Shown in pieces: positions 10,498 through 22,900 of a stretch of DNA of 64,000 bases. The stretch spans positions 62,001 through 126,000 of the forward strand of contig JALQBC010000027.1 in assembly GCA_023375675.1 (NCBI GenBank), given 5' to 3'. Source of the DNA: Cytospora piceicola (taxonomy: Eukaryota; Ascomycota; Sordariomycetes; Diaporthales; Cytosporaceae). Under the pieces are notes generated by a model. The model was not told the DNA's origin, made no database searches, and worked only from the letters and a program-made list of their open reading frames with translations. Within the stretch, counting starts at the first letter, position 1. Every line of letters starts with the position of its first letter. The translations under genes were made by a program, and so were the position numbers.

Positions 10498-12541
10498 TCA
10501 AGAGTGCCGACGCGCCCTTCGCTCAACAATCCGCGAACGCCTCGAGCACAAGGCATGCGTGAAGGAGGTGCAGACACTGGACGCCCAGCTGATGGTCCCC
10601 GACTGGCTAGAGAAGCACGCCAAGCTCAGGACCCTGGTAGCATACGAGGTGCTGCGTGTCATTGGAGCCAGCCTTTCAACCGTTATGTTTGGGATGTCCA
10701 TCACCCCAAGGTAATCGAGGACTTCAATTCGGTAGACACCCGCGCGATTGCCGATTGCCGACTTCTACAAGCAACTCGGGCTGTTGCTACTGGGCGCCTC
10801 CCAGAAGGACACTTTCGAGGAGGACTTCATAAAGGATCTCGACGATAAGCTAGATGCCCTTCCCAAGGCGTAGCTCACCGATAGCCGCCTTAATTAATCA
10901 CGATCTCTACTGGGTGGTTGTGTCCGAGCTCCTGGCGACAACGGTCGACAAAGCTGGCAAAACCGCGAGCTGGTGGAGGTCATGCGGAAGGACATGGCCA
11001 GAACAGTCCATGGTCACCACGAGGAAGATGAACTCTTCCTTGGTTCTGCCCGATGGCACAACCACGTTCCCATCCCGCTCCCTCCCCACGTCGCAGACCC
11101 GCACCATCGAGGTCAGCCACAGCACCGAAGGAAGAAAAAGACATCTGGAAGCCAAGAAGCTGAGCCTGGCAACCGACGTCATGTTGAAGCATCTATACTC
11201 CACGTCGGCGACAGGTGGCAGGGCCCGCCCCAACAATGCCCCTTCGCGTCAGGCCAGATTCTCAACTTTGCCACTGTTGATGAACCCCATCAAATGTCTA
11301 TGGCTTATTACCGCGTCATGTCTCTTATTAGCTTCGACCTCCGCAACCATCCTCTCTCTTTCGATCCTGAGGTTCATCGGCAGGACCCTCTCGCCTGGCT
11401 AAGCAAGAAAGAAGTCCAGCTGCTCCATAAGCTTTCCCAAAACTCCGACGAGGAGCTTCTCCCAGAGGCAGCTGCAGAGGCAAAGGCACGGTTCGGCACT
11501 GCTAATGTCAAGAGGCTATCATCGATAGATGTATGCGGCGGACTTTTCTGGAAGTGCACTCTTCTTGCTGCCGATGAATTTTGCTACGCCGTGGACAGCG
11601 TTGCCCACATGATCCCTGGAGCTTGGGCGAGTCCTCGGTTATGACGGAGACGGTAGACTGCATCATCACCGCTAATATGCAGATGGACATGTTCGGCGGC
11701 CGCACCTTGGTGCTTATCGACAGCCCTTTTGCCCAACTGTAAGTCATATAATCAACCCTTTTCGTTGACCTCTTCATATTCCTCGCTGTCTTGAATAGGG
11801 TAATGGGACTGTTTGTACTAATATTCTAATAGTACGCTTGCCGGCATTCCTCGCTACCTCGGCCTCTCGGTTCAGTCGTACACCTCCGACCTGAAAGACG
11901 ATAAGCGTTCTCAGATGATCGCAGACTTCAATATCCCGAAAACGAACATTGATGTCATATTGTTATCCCTATATTTCAACGTCACTAGGATAAACCTATA
12001 GAAGGCTTGCCATCACCTCATGTATACGATGTTTTATTTCAATCCGTCTCAGTTGAACTAGGCATTTGCACGACTTAACCGAATCGGACAAGAACGCATT
12101 GTCTATATCTACATCATCAAGCAGGTCGCCTTATACGCCGAGGTACAGGGTTACATGGAACACATGAAAGAAGCCAGCTTCTACAGTGCACAGTCCCTCC
12201 TTCTTGTTTGGCTCGGTGTCTGAGGGACATTATCTGCTTCGAATTTGCGAGGGAGAGATAGGGAACGCTCGAGTCCAAGTATGTCGTCTAATAGTTCAGC
12301 AGCGACTTCAAATTTGTGACTGATTGGTTGGCGAATCGGATTCGATGGTATGCAAAGTACTACTCCATCATTGTCCTCCAGAGTATCAGGAATGATATGG
12401 AAGACGAGGACACATACAACACCTGCATGACCGAGAGGCTTCAGCAGCTGTCTCGAGATATACAGATCATCGTCTTGTTTTAGGAAACAAGGTCTGATCG
12501 GTACTCTGAGGTCGATGAGTCGTTCAATCCCAACATTGAAC
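10498..12541 (+). pseudogene. Decayed SNF2-type helicase-like gene, copy 1
   Basis: Frames across this interval fit one broken protein whose parts align with the relic at 51.8-54.4 kb: MSLISFDLRNHPLSFDPEV, RLSSIDVCGGLFW, GRTLVLIDSPFAQL, then TLAGIPRYLGLSVQSYTSD and DDKRSQMIADFN, followed by AFARLNRIGQER. The last two blocks resemble motifs IV-VI of the SNF2 helicase C-terminal domain (yYTSDl...R...F and Q..gR.hRiGQ). An intron at 11739-11832 (GTAAGT to AATAG) is shared with copy 2 in position and phase. The frame is broken by TAG at 11999, 12059 and 12481, and by frameshifts. At least the first two stops replace a glutamine expected in the family, consistent with C-to-T change in CpA as left by RIP. 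The N-terminal ATPase half is not visible. Confidence 0.65.
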
Positions 12542-12560
12542 ACTGTTACGTGGGATTCAG

Positions 12561-13003
12561 TTGGAGGATGCCCGTAAGGGCTTCGAGAATTTGATGGACC
12601 AGTGGCAGCTCAAAGACCAGCATGACCTGCGCATCAGGCTACAGCATCACCTGGAGCGTGTGCACTCCAATGAACACAAGCGCGCCTGGCTCATGGATGT
12701 GTCCTTCAAGGCTCCAGTCTTGACGAATCGGGTAGAGGAAGCAGAGGGGGAGAAAAAAGAGGATTCGTATGATGGTTTGCAACTGGTCTCGGATGAGGAT
12801 TTGTCAAAGTCAGGACACCTTCCCTCCGACTGTAAGGGATTCTATGCTATCCTTGGAGTCGCCCCGAGTGCTGAACTCTCGACAATCAAGGCTGCTTACC
12901 GGAAGTGCTGGCTCGAGAGTGTCATCCCGACAAGGATCCCGACCCTCTTGCCAGATCCTTTTGGGATGTCATCAATGAAGCATATGACGTCCTAAAATGG
13001 TAA
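12561..13003 (+). pseudogene. J-domain (DnaJ-like) gene with frameshift
   Basis: A frame from 12561 has a charged, coiled-coil-prone stretch, then FYAILGVAPSAELSTIKAAYRKC, the first half of a J domain. Right after the helix the frame slips: the diagnostic ECHPDKDPDP and the downstream FWDVINEAYDVLKW lie in another frame ending in TAA at 13001-13003. The shift sits at GAGAG (12915-12919), which looks like a duplicated AG dinucleotide. With the shift, the HPD tripeptide that stimulates Hsp70 ATPase is lost from the translated product. There is no GT-AG intron that would repair it. It abuts the helicase relic and may be part of the same decayed locus or a separate gene. Confidence 0.6.
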
Positions 13004-13695
13004 AAGTAAGTCAATTGAAGACTGGGGCAGTCAAATTTGATGTACTAATTACCTAGGTACCTAGGTAGTTTTATAGCACCCGGGCTCTCCATAACAAGAG
13101 GCGAAGGTACGACGAAGCCCTTCAATGTCATCGATTTCACGACGACGATTCCGGGCCCGAACCTCAAATTGTTGCCAGCAAACAAATGACTTACCGGAGA
13201 CATGGGATGCCTTGGAAAGATGAGCGCGTCTCCAGCGGCGAATATCCGGTGGGTGTTTACGTCTACGGTCTGCTGGACCGCCATCAAACGTGTCGATAAG
13301 TACCGAAATGAAAAAGTGTTGTCGTGATGATGGTTCGTCGTACCTACAGTTATTCGCCATCAGCCCTGGGGGAGCATATAATATCTGGCCCGCTGGAACC
13401 TACCAGCAGGGGGAGGAAGCAAGCCGGAATTATTCAATATGCTTGAGCGCAACGTGGAGTTTATATATCGCAACTCGTTTCCGGGCAAGCATGTCATGTA
13501 GCCAGAAGAAGAGGCCCGCTCTGATGATGATTCGGCTGTCAACACCTTGAATATACTTCAAGAGGTCATGTTTGAAAATTTTCGACGTTTTGTTAGTATT
13601 ACTGATGAAGACAAAGTAGAAGGTGAAAGCCAGACAGTCAGAGACAAACATCTCCTCTACCTCAAGGAATAATGGATGAATATTTATGTTTCTAT

Positions 13696-14512
13696 CTAGC
13701 GATGACTACGATACTGGGAGACCGCAGCCTGAATTTCAGCAAGACGCTTCTTACTATGGGTGACTTTCATCTGCAGGGCTTTTATAGTCTTCGTCGTGCC
13801 GGAGAAATGGTCCTATCGTGGCTAAGTTAGCATTGTATAGCTACTTTATACCTAAGGTTTCGACGGGGGAAGGCAAAGTGACTTGGACTGACCTCATATA
13901 TTTTCTTGTAAGGCACACCCCGTGCTCGAGCCTGAAGCAGGACCTCAGTCATTTCATTCTTCCATCCGTCTTTGGTATCCTCCTGCAGAGTGACGTTCTG
14001 TGCGACGGCCTGATCGCTGGCCGTCTGTCGCTCGAGTACTTGGGGCTCCTGGACGTTGCTCTGGCTTGGGCAGGACTCGCTGTCACCAGCAGTGCCATAC
14101 TCAAAAACGAGGAAGTCCACCAAGTCAACAGTCCAATCAGCATCGATAAGGTACCTGGTAACGAACGGTCTTAGTTTTGTGTGAGAGTGTGCACTTTGAG
14201 GGAACTTACTCTCGGCCAACCTCACTATGATTCCACTTGGAAACTGTAGCCCTGACAGCTGCTGCAACAGCCGTCCTTACCTGGATACTTCGCTTTTTAT
14301 CGTATGCTTGAGTGAACTTCGTGAAAGCTCGAATCTCCTCGCTAATAGTGACGTCGAAGATCGCCTTAAGGCAAGATAAATCGAGTGACTCACTGGTGAG
14401 AGCTTAGCAGCCCAGTGCAGCGCCGCTAGTGTGCCTAAAGTACTTACGGGGGCGAGATCTCGACCAGGTGAGTATCCACAGCCTTATAGATGGCGATCTT
14501 AGTTTTTAGCAT
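13696..14512 (-). CDS. Four-exon protein of unknown function
   Basis: No single long frame covers this gene, but four exons join cleanly: 14512-14448, 14392-14210, 14154-13893 and 13812-13696, total 627 nt (208 aa plus stop). Introns are 55, 55 and 80 nt with GTAAGT, GTAAGT and GTCAGT donors; the last has a TGCTAAC branch point. The product includes CLKAIFDVTISEEIRAF, WTVDLVDFLVFEYG, then NEMTEVLLQARARGVPYKKI, ending in a basic helix, LQMKVTHSKKRLAEIQAAV. The C-terminal part resembles SANT/Myb-like helical folds seen in small fungal proteins, an inference only. The 5' end is uncertain: open sequence (e.g. VPLFNVDPDRIKMD) continues to about 14740 in other frames and may be further exons. Confidence 0.5.
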
Positions 14513-16319
14513 GGTAGCTTTGCTAGGGTTTTCGTGTTAAGACTGGGAAAGCAATCACTGATGGGGGCGGGGTAAATGTTCTCACACGTCCATCTTGATA
14601 CGGTCAGGATCAACATTGAACAAAGGAACTGTCCGATTGATATGCTGGCAAAAGGACTCGGGCAGAGCTTGGCCTTGAACAGATAATCCCAATGTTACTG
14701 AACTGCGGAAATGCCAACCTGGCTGATGAAGTCAAATTTTCACACTGCACGGGGATCCATGGTTCGTGGCAGAAGACTTTGTTGTTGCAGGAAGAAGGAA
14801 GAGAGTTCTAGGTACAGGAGGTGGTGATGAGGGAGTGTCTATATAGTGATAGTGTGGAGCATCTTGAGTGAGTGTGGAGCTGTGACACAAATCCTGTGAG
14901 AGCCATGTTGGTTGGGGCTGCTTGGATGGTGAACATACATAGTGTTACAGTGAACTGCTGGAAGATCTCGATTTATATGGTTTGTAGCATGCACTTTAGA
15001 CGAATTAAAGCAATCTAAAGGACCTAGGTTGTGGCGATAATTACCACAGGACTTTGCCAGAGGCAGTACATATCGAGTAGAAAATAATCAGCAAAAGGTG
15101 CTACCAACCCTGCGAGAAATACATACCAGAGGGTTCAATCAATATAAGGAACAGTAAGAACAACTGAAGGTAGCTTGCATGCATGAGGACTCGGTGTTCA
15201 CCCAGAGCCTGTTCGTCTATCACCTTGATCTCTCTGTCAAAGCTGCTCCAGCCCCTCCAATGAGCTAGACGGGAGCGCCTTGATCAGGAAGGTATACACT
15301 CACGTTCAAATTGATACTATCCCAAAATAAACCAAATAAATAAGTAGAGAAATAGACAAACAGACATGGAAGATACATATCCTTCAGCACCCTTACCGCC
15401 ACACCTTCCCACTGGGACGGCCGCGGAATCCATGGCCTACAAAAGCGAGCCAATTAAACGAGCCTTGAGGGAGGGGGTGGCAGTTACGTTGAGTCGGAAC
15501 GGTGACGTCTTGGGAGCGTTATATTATTAATATATATTTTCTCCTCTGTCTCTGTTTCCCTTATCTCCTCCATCACTGAGAACGGCCATATTCGAGCACG
15601 ATCAATCCTGCGTGTATTATATTCTGCATTGATTTCGACAGTAAACTTCCTGTCACAAGAGAATTTGTTCTGGAGTGCCTTTGTACTCTTCTTGGGATTT
15701 GCGAAATGGTCCTGTTACAGAAAAATAGATTTTGTCAGAGATCAGAGTTGTTTCGGACGCGAATCGTGACGTATAGAAACGAAGTTTGACTCACACGGTG
15801 GATGGTCCTATAGGGAACACCTCGAGCACGAGTATTCAGGTGAACCTCGGCCATCTCCTCTGTCTGTCCCTCCTTGTCATCTTCCGCAGATATCCTAGCT
15901 TGCACATGTGACTTGTGTTTGTCTCTTGTGTCGGCGTGTCGTACTGGACGACCTTGGAACTCAAGGAGTGATCTCCAGCTGCTAATAACGGGGCAATAGT
16001 ATATCTACATATAATGTGAATATGTTATTGGTATTACTAGAGTCTATGAGGTGTCAATGCATTCTTTAGGTCCTAGGTAAGTTATCTCTAGAGTTATCAT
16101 GGTCTTCGATATCGGAAAAGAGGATAATCTAACGGATACGATCGAGTTGGCCGAAGATAGGTAACTGAAATAAAGCTAGAACTTAGATTTGAAGAATAAC
16201 TAAAACCAGAACAAGGAAGGGTTTTCAGTTTATTCACTCATTCGTGAGAAAATCCTCAATTTAGTAGATACGGCAATTCTTTGCTTGCAGCATCAATACT
16301 ACAAGATGAGCTGGCTCTG
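14513..16319. other. Gene-poor interval; possible 5' exons near 14590-14740
   Basis: The first 230 bp contain open minus-strand stretches that could extend the gene at 13696-14512, but no clean start or splice was found. The remainder is AT-rich, with no frame showing a domain or codon bias. Confidence 0.4.
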
Positions 16320-16558
16320 TGTTAGGGGCTGGACTAAGATGCGACAGAAAGTAGGTGCCAAAGGGATGTATTCAGAAGTATGAAGAGGAAGGTAGAAAGG
16401 ACCCGAAAGGGGATCTTCTTACTACTATATATATATCGCGGAGAGCTTGCCATGAGGATATCGTGGGCCCCTTAAGGGCCCATTGTTACCCCGTACTCTG
16501 AAGGGTCACTACTGTCACTCAACTCTATGCACGAGCCCTAAGACTCGAGCCCATAACA
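16320..16558 (-). mobile_element. LTR-like element (possible solo LTR)
   Basis: A 239-bp segment begins TGTTAGGGGCT and ends AGCCCATAACA; the ends are inverted repeats with one mismatch in 11 and have the TG...CA boundaries typical of retrotransposon LTRs. Read on the minus strand it holds a TATATATATA box near its middle followed by a pyrimidine-rich start region. No internal domain, primer-binding site or clear target-site duplication is seen (flanks GGCTC and CTTTG differ), so this could be an old solo LTR or a chance pair. An internal GGGCCCCTTAAGGGCCC near-palindrome lies at about 16467-16483. An A23 run follows at 16597-16619. Confidence 0.4.
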
Positions 16559-16928
16559 CTTTGGTTACGTAATTACTTGTTATAGTCTTTAAATATAAAA
16601 AAAAAAAAAAAAAAAAAAAGACAAGGGAGACCTATATATCGGTTAATAATAGGATATGACAGATAATAAATGTGTGTGGTGTTGAGCTGCGTGATTTCCA
16701 GATTTTGCAAACGCGTACCAAACTGTAATTAGACATCAGGTTCATATAATATCTTGTCCACTGCAAGTGCGTATGCCCTGTACCCTACGATATGGACCAA
16801 CCCCAGTTGCGCTGATAAAGGCACCAGGCTCAGCGGTCTAATCTATACATATGTAGCATTCTGGGAGTTATGCTTCGAGAAAGGACCGCATTGATCATGA
16901 AAAAATGAGAACTAGCTTACTACTGGGC

Positions 16929-19900
16929 TCACTTACATATTGCAGGCAATACAATCTTCCCCTCGCCACCAGCTAGTCCCCTTAGGAAGTCATATAGGAC
17001 CTGACTTAGCCCTTTGTCTAACGCCCCATCAAGCCACTCTATTAAAGGAATCCTCCCAAATGACCGCCCATGAATCCTCTCCAAATACCCTCCCAGCCCA
17101 TCTGGGCTGACCTTAGTCTCTCCACAATAGTGCACAAAGCGAACCTTTTGCCGCACTTCCTTCAGGCGGAACGATTCGGAGGAGTGCACACTGTCAAGCG
17201 CCACAAGAACCAAGTCCATCGCCACATTTTCCACCCGTATTAAATCGAAAGACCCTCGCACATCTAAACCATCCATAGCTGGCACGGCACCTAGTTCTCG
17301 CGAGAAACCAACAATAGCCGTCATAACATCCAGCCCCGGCGCGCCCTCGCCCAAGATGCTCGCCGGGCGGTGTATCCAGACCGGTAGGGCGTGATCAGCC
17401 GCCACTGTCTCGAGCAAAGCCTCGCTGACCCACTTAGACAGTGCGTAGCCGTCGAGTAGCTCAGGATTTGACGGTGGTATCCAATTCGCAACAGAAACCG
17501 CGGGGAGAGCTTCCGCCACCCCGAGGTCGCCCGGCGCGACAGCAGCCACCGCGGCGCTAGATATGTAATGAATCGGAATGCGGTGTATGAGGGCCAGTTG
17601 GCAGATGGTTCTCGTAGACACGACATTGGAATCGCGAAGAGTGTGATACGATTTCAGGAAGGAGACCGAGGAGCCGTTATGGATTATCGTGTGCACCGTC
17701 GCTGCCAAATACTGGAAATCGTGTTCTGAGAGGCCCAGGTATGGAGCTGCTAGATCGCCGGCCCACTCGACGATCTTCTGGTTTGTCACTGCGACATGTC
17801 GTGAATCCCCGTTGCTGTTCGGGCGGATCGCTACGCAGTGGATTCTATTTACCCTCGGGTCGTCTGTAAGACGCTGGAGAATATAGGTTCCAAGGAAGCC
17901 AGTTGAACCCGTCAGGAGAACATTGATACCGTTGGATTTGTTGGTTTCGTGCTCAATTTTGCATGTCGAGGGGCTGTCACCGGCCAGAGGGTGAGGAGCG
18001 AGATCGTAGCACAACCCGGCTACTTCCATATCCCAATCCATATCGACAGGTGGTGCTTGGATCGAGTCATTGTTTGTGTAAGTCGACCGCATGCGCATCG
18101 CCATCGCCTGCAATGTCCTCAGCTGGAACAGTTCGGGCAGAGGAATTGTCACCCCAAAACTTGTCTGTAAAAGCGAACGAAGCTTGATCACCAACATTGA
18201 GTTCCCACCCACCTGGAAGAAATCTGAGTTCCTTGAGATCTTCCGTGTGGACTGCCTGATTTGTGTGGGAAGGACGTCCTCCCATATTCGTTTCATCTGC
18301 AGCTCTGTGACAGTAAGAGCATCCTCATCGTCCAGAGCACCAACGTATCTGCCATTATTTGCCAACGGGATTGGCAGCCGATCCACAGCCTTCCTGTCCT
18401 GTTTTCCATTAACATTCAGGGGGATCTGATCGATCGGTACCAGTATGGTTGGACACATATAAGGCGGGAGGGGCAAGTTAGACTTCAGCCTCTCCGCGAA
18501 GTCGTTCTTGTCGGCCGAAAAGGCGGATTCGTATATCAAGAATGCCACAAGGACGTCTTCAACGGCGCGATAAGAGACCGCGGCATTCGCGACCACACCA
18601 ACAGCAGACTTCACAATAACTCTGGCAATCTCGTCCAACTCGACACGGTGGCCGCGGATCTTGACTTGGCTATCGTCCGCGAGGCGCCCTAGAACGTGGA
18701 GTGTTCCGTCTTCCAGCAGTCTGCCTCGATCACCTGTGCGGTACATCCTGGTTTTCGACTGTCTCCCTCCGGAAAGGGAAGCAGTGTCAATATCCACAAA
18801 TCGACGTCTTGATTCATCTGGGCGGTTCAGATATCCCATGGCGACTCCCACACCAGCTATGAGGATTTCCCCAGGGAAAGCCACCGGTAGAGGGTTCAAC
18901 TGTTCGTCTGCGATGACCAGTACGTAATTCGGCATCGGCCATAGGCTGTCGCTCTGCGCTACGATATCGTCCTCAGTAGCGTACGGAACGTACCCCGTCG
19001 CACAGGCAATAGTCCCCTCCGTGGGCCCATAGGAATTGACCAGCTTTAGGCTAGGCAAACCAAGCTTGCGGAATATCGCGCGGAGCTGCGGCGTGAGCTT
19101 TTCTCCCAGCTGGGTCGCAAGTCGCCATCGGTTGCACTTGCGCAGGATGTGCATGCCGTAGTTCAAGAGGGATAGGTATTCAGACGTCACAAACAGTGTG
19201 TATGTGATGTTTTCGGCAAGCATCAGGTGAGCTAGATGCGAGGGATCGCCACGACCGGATGAACTGACAACTATGAGGGTACCACCGTTCGCGAGGGCGG
19301 TGAACGTCTGGCCAAGCGACAAATCGAAGCCCAATGAGCTTTGCTGGAGAATGACGTCCTGATCGTTGATGCTGTAGAGGTTCGTGTTGACGAATATATG
19401 GTTGAGAATGTTGGCGTGACTTAGGAGGACGCCTTTTGGAACACCTGTTGATCCACTTGTATATAGAACGATGGCAGTCTGATTTGGGCTGCTGGCATTG
19501 TGAACTTGCGGAAAGTGTTGCTCCGGGGCCTTGTATAACGAAGGGCTGTTGCATGTGTAGTCATCAAGATTGATGACCTTTGTTGGGAAGTTGAGGGCAA
19601 GGCGGATCGCCATGTCCTTGGTCGCATTGTTGCAGACCAAAACCTGCGGATGGCAATCCGACACCATTTCAGACAGCCGCCCGAGTGGGTTCCGGAGGTC
19701 CAATGGGACGTAAACGAGACCAAGTCGCAGAATAGCAAGGAATGTGCACACCTGGTCTGCACTAGGATCCAACAACACTCCCAAACACGACCCAGGTACT
19801 AACAACGACGAATCGGTGCACAATTGCTGGGCAATCTGGTGGGTTCGTTCACTCATCTCGCAATACTTTAACCGGTGACCATAGCCGTCCACTATAGCAG

Positions 19901-22900
19901 TCGACTGAGGATATAAAGCAACCATTTTTTCGATGCGGTGAACAAGTGTACCTTGCCATTCCTCTGGAACCTCCATAGAGCCTCCGTCACCGGTGGCGAA
20001 TGTGTGGCGTAGGTCAGTAATATCAGAGACCGGGCAGCCGGTCACAGTGACCTCGGTGTCCCGACACACGCCCTCCAGAATGCGAGAATACCACCGCATC
20101 ATCGACTTAGTGTCGTCTGATCCATACATATACTTCTGCGTGGTCCAGTGCAACAAGGTCGTATCGGACACCTCGGACACATCAAGAGCCAGATCATACG
20201 GATTCCCTGCCGAGATAGTACCGCTAACGCTTGTAACCCACTCGATGGTGCCCTCTTCACCCAATGGACTTGTCGTGGTGTAACCCTGCCGGTAGTTCAG
20301 CGCTGTCTGAAACAACGGGTGATGGCTGCCAGAGCGAGGCAGTCGTAAGTGATCCAATATGGTGTCGAACGGGACGGGTGAGCGGGACATTGCCGCGAAG
20401 ACCATGTCGCGGGCACGCTGAGCGATTGCGGCGAAGTGCTCGTGCTTTGCAATTCGAAAACGCAGTGGGACCATATTCAAGAAATACCCCATCGTTTCGG
20501 CGTCCTCGGCGTCACGCCGGTTGGCATCCACAATGCCGATGCTGAAATCTTCCACCTCGAGGCGGCGGAGGAAGACGGCCAGAGCGGAAAGGTATATATG
20601 GAAGGGTGTGACACGTAAGGTGGAGGCAGCCTGCTTGATGAGTTTCGTCAAGTCTTGATTTAATTCCATGCTAAAGGTCTCTGTATCGTAGACCTTGAGA
20701 ATCTGTCGGGTTCTGGTTTTCGAAAAGGGGAACAGAGGTAAGGGCTCATGTGGCGAGTGGTAAAGCGAGCCCCAGTGATTAAGCTCGTCAGAGTCGACGT
20801 CGACGAGAGATCTCCTTTGACGTTCTTTGACGGACATTTCGATTGCTTGCTGGACGGGACGCTGAAGTGGATACCCTGAGAAGGCTCTGTGGAGGTCATT
20901 CATGAACAAGAACCAACTAACCCCGTCGAGTGCGATATGATGGTAGAGAAAAATGATCTGATGGTTTGACGCAGATCGGGACAGTACGGTGACTTTCATG
21001 ACGTTCCCATGTTCGATATCAAATTCGAAGTGCCTCTGCATATCAACTTCTTTCTGGATATCGCTCGTTTGGCAGTTCTCCTTGTGATTGAGCTCGATAT
21101 GCGGTTTCTCGTTGACTGCCTGAATTGCCTGGGCGGATGTCTCGTCAATGAAGTACGAACTCCTGATGCTTTCGTGTTGCATGCCGACGTCATGCAGAGC
21201 TTTTCTCAGCCTCTCTAGGTCCAGGAGTCCGCGATACTCGCCCACGTAGCCAACGTTATACGTTGCCTTATCATCAAGGTACATGTGCAGAAAGTAGAGC
21301 CGCGTCTGCGAATGAGACATTTCTCCAACTCTCTGGTATGTCGTTTTCGGTGGGCACGGAGGCAGTAACTCGCTTGAACCAACTGATAGTGTTCCCAGTA
21401 TGTTTCTTGATTCATCATACTCTGAGATGGACTGGACTGATGATGTGGGATGGTCAATCAGGGGACCGGTCTTGTCTGTCTCCCCGGGAGAGGTTGGATG
21501 GGACTGATCGTCAGTTGCGATTGATGCTGACGTCGCAGCCGTGTGAGAGGGACGGATATCTTCGTCCTTCTTCTTGAACGTGAAACCCACGAAGCTCACA
21601 ACAGCCTCGCGACAGATTTCCTCCAGAGACGCACCGCCCAATAGCTTCAGGATAGGCATGTCCACGGCCAACTCCTTCAAGAACCACGAACGAACCTCGA
21701 CGGCAACCAGTGAATCGAACCCCAGCGCCACGAGTGGCATCTTTCTATTGATAGTATCACCCGGACACTGCAATACCGCACCAAGCTTCTCGGCAAAGGC
21801 TTGCTCCAATAACTCGAGTGCATCTTGAAGATTACCAACGGCTGCCAGCTGACTCTGAATGCCCTGCAGCGAGCGTTGCGCGTGGTGTTCATCATTTACC
21901 AAGACTGTATTCTCCGAGAAAAAGTGTGAAAATAGCGGGATACGACGCCATCGAGCGTCTGTCTCGTTGCCATCACGGGAGTAGCTCTCAAAGCCCATCA
22001 GCAATCCCGGATCCAGCACTGAGTCCGCCCGACCAGAGATGATTGCCTCGGCGAAAATGGCATGCAAGTCTGTTTCAGAGAATGACGTAACATTGAACTT
22101 ATTGCGTAGCTGCGCCTCGGCATTACTTCCCGTGTCGAGCGAGCGCGCGAAGTGTCCCAGCCCTAGCAACAAGCCTAAATGGATGACCGAGGCCGCTACG
22201 CCTCGTTTGCGTCTCTGTGCAGCAAGGGATGCCATGAACATGTTTGCGGCACCGTAATTAGATTGGCCTGGGTTACCCACGAAGCTAGCCATTGAAGAGA
22301 AAAGGATAAAAAACTCCAGATTGTCGTTGTAGAACAGCTCATCCAGGTTTTTGCTCCCGTTGACTTTGGGTTCCAATGTTGCTGTGAAGTCAGCCCATGG
22401 GATACTACCGAAGGCTTTATCACGTAGGACCATGGCGCCGTTGGCCACGCCCGCAATGGGAGGCATGCTGGAAATTATATCTTGGTGGGCTGCGCGCAGA
22501 GCTGTCTTATCGGCAACGTCGAGGGCGAGAACCCTGATATTGGCACCTTTGCTTCTCAGGTGTTTGATCACTTCTGCATCGATCATAGGACGTCGGCTTG
22601 CTATGGCGAAATAACGCGCGCCGTTGTTGGTCATCCATTCGATCAGGGACATGCCGACTTCTCCAGTAAGTCCAACGAGGAAGTATGTCTTGTTCCCTGA
22701 AAAGAGTCCATGGGTATTTAGGGGCTGGATTCTCACTGGCACAGCTTCCATGCTGACCCAGTCGATCACAGTCGTCGGGCTTTGGCTCTGGTTCCCAGAA
22801 ACTTTGCGTACTGTGCTGAGATGCACAGAGCCCTGTTCTGTAGTGCTGTTTCGCTTCAGTTGCTTGAATCCCGGATCTGGATTGGATGCTATGACGAGAA

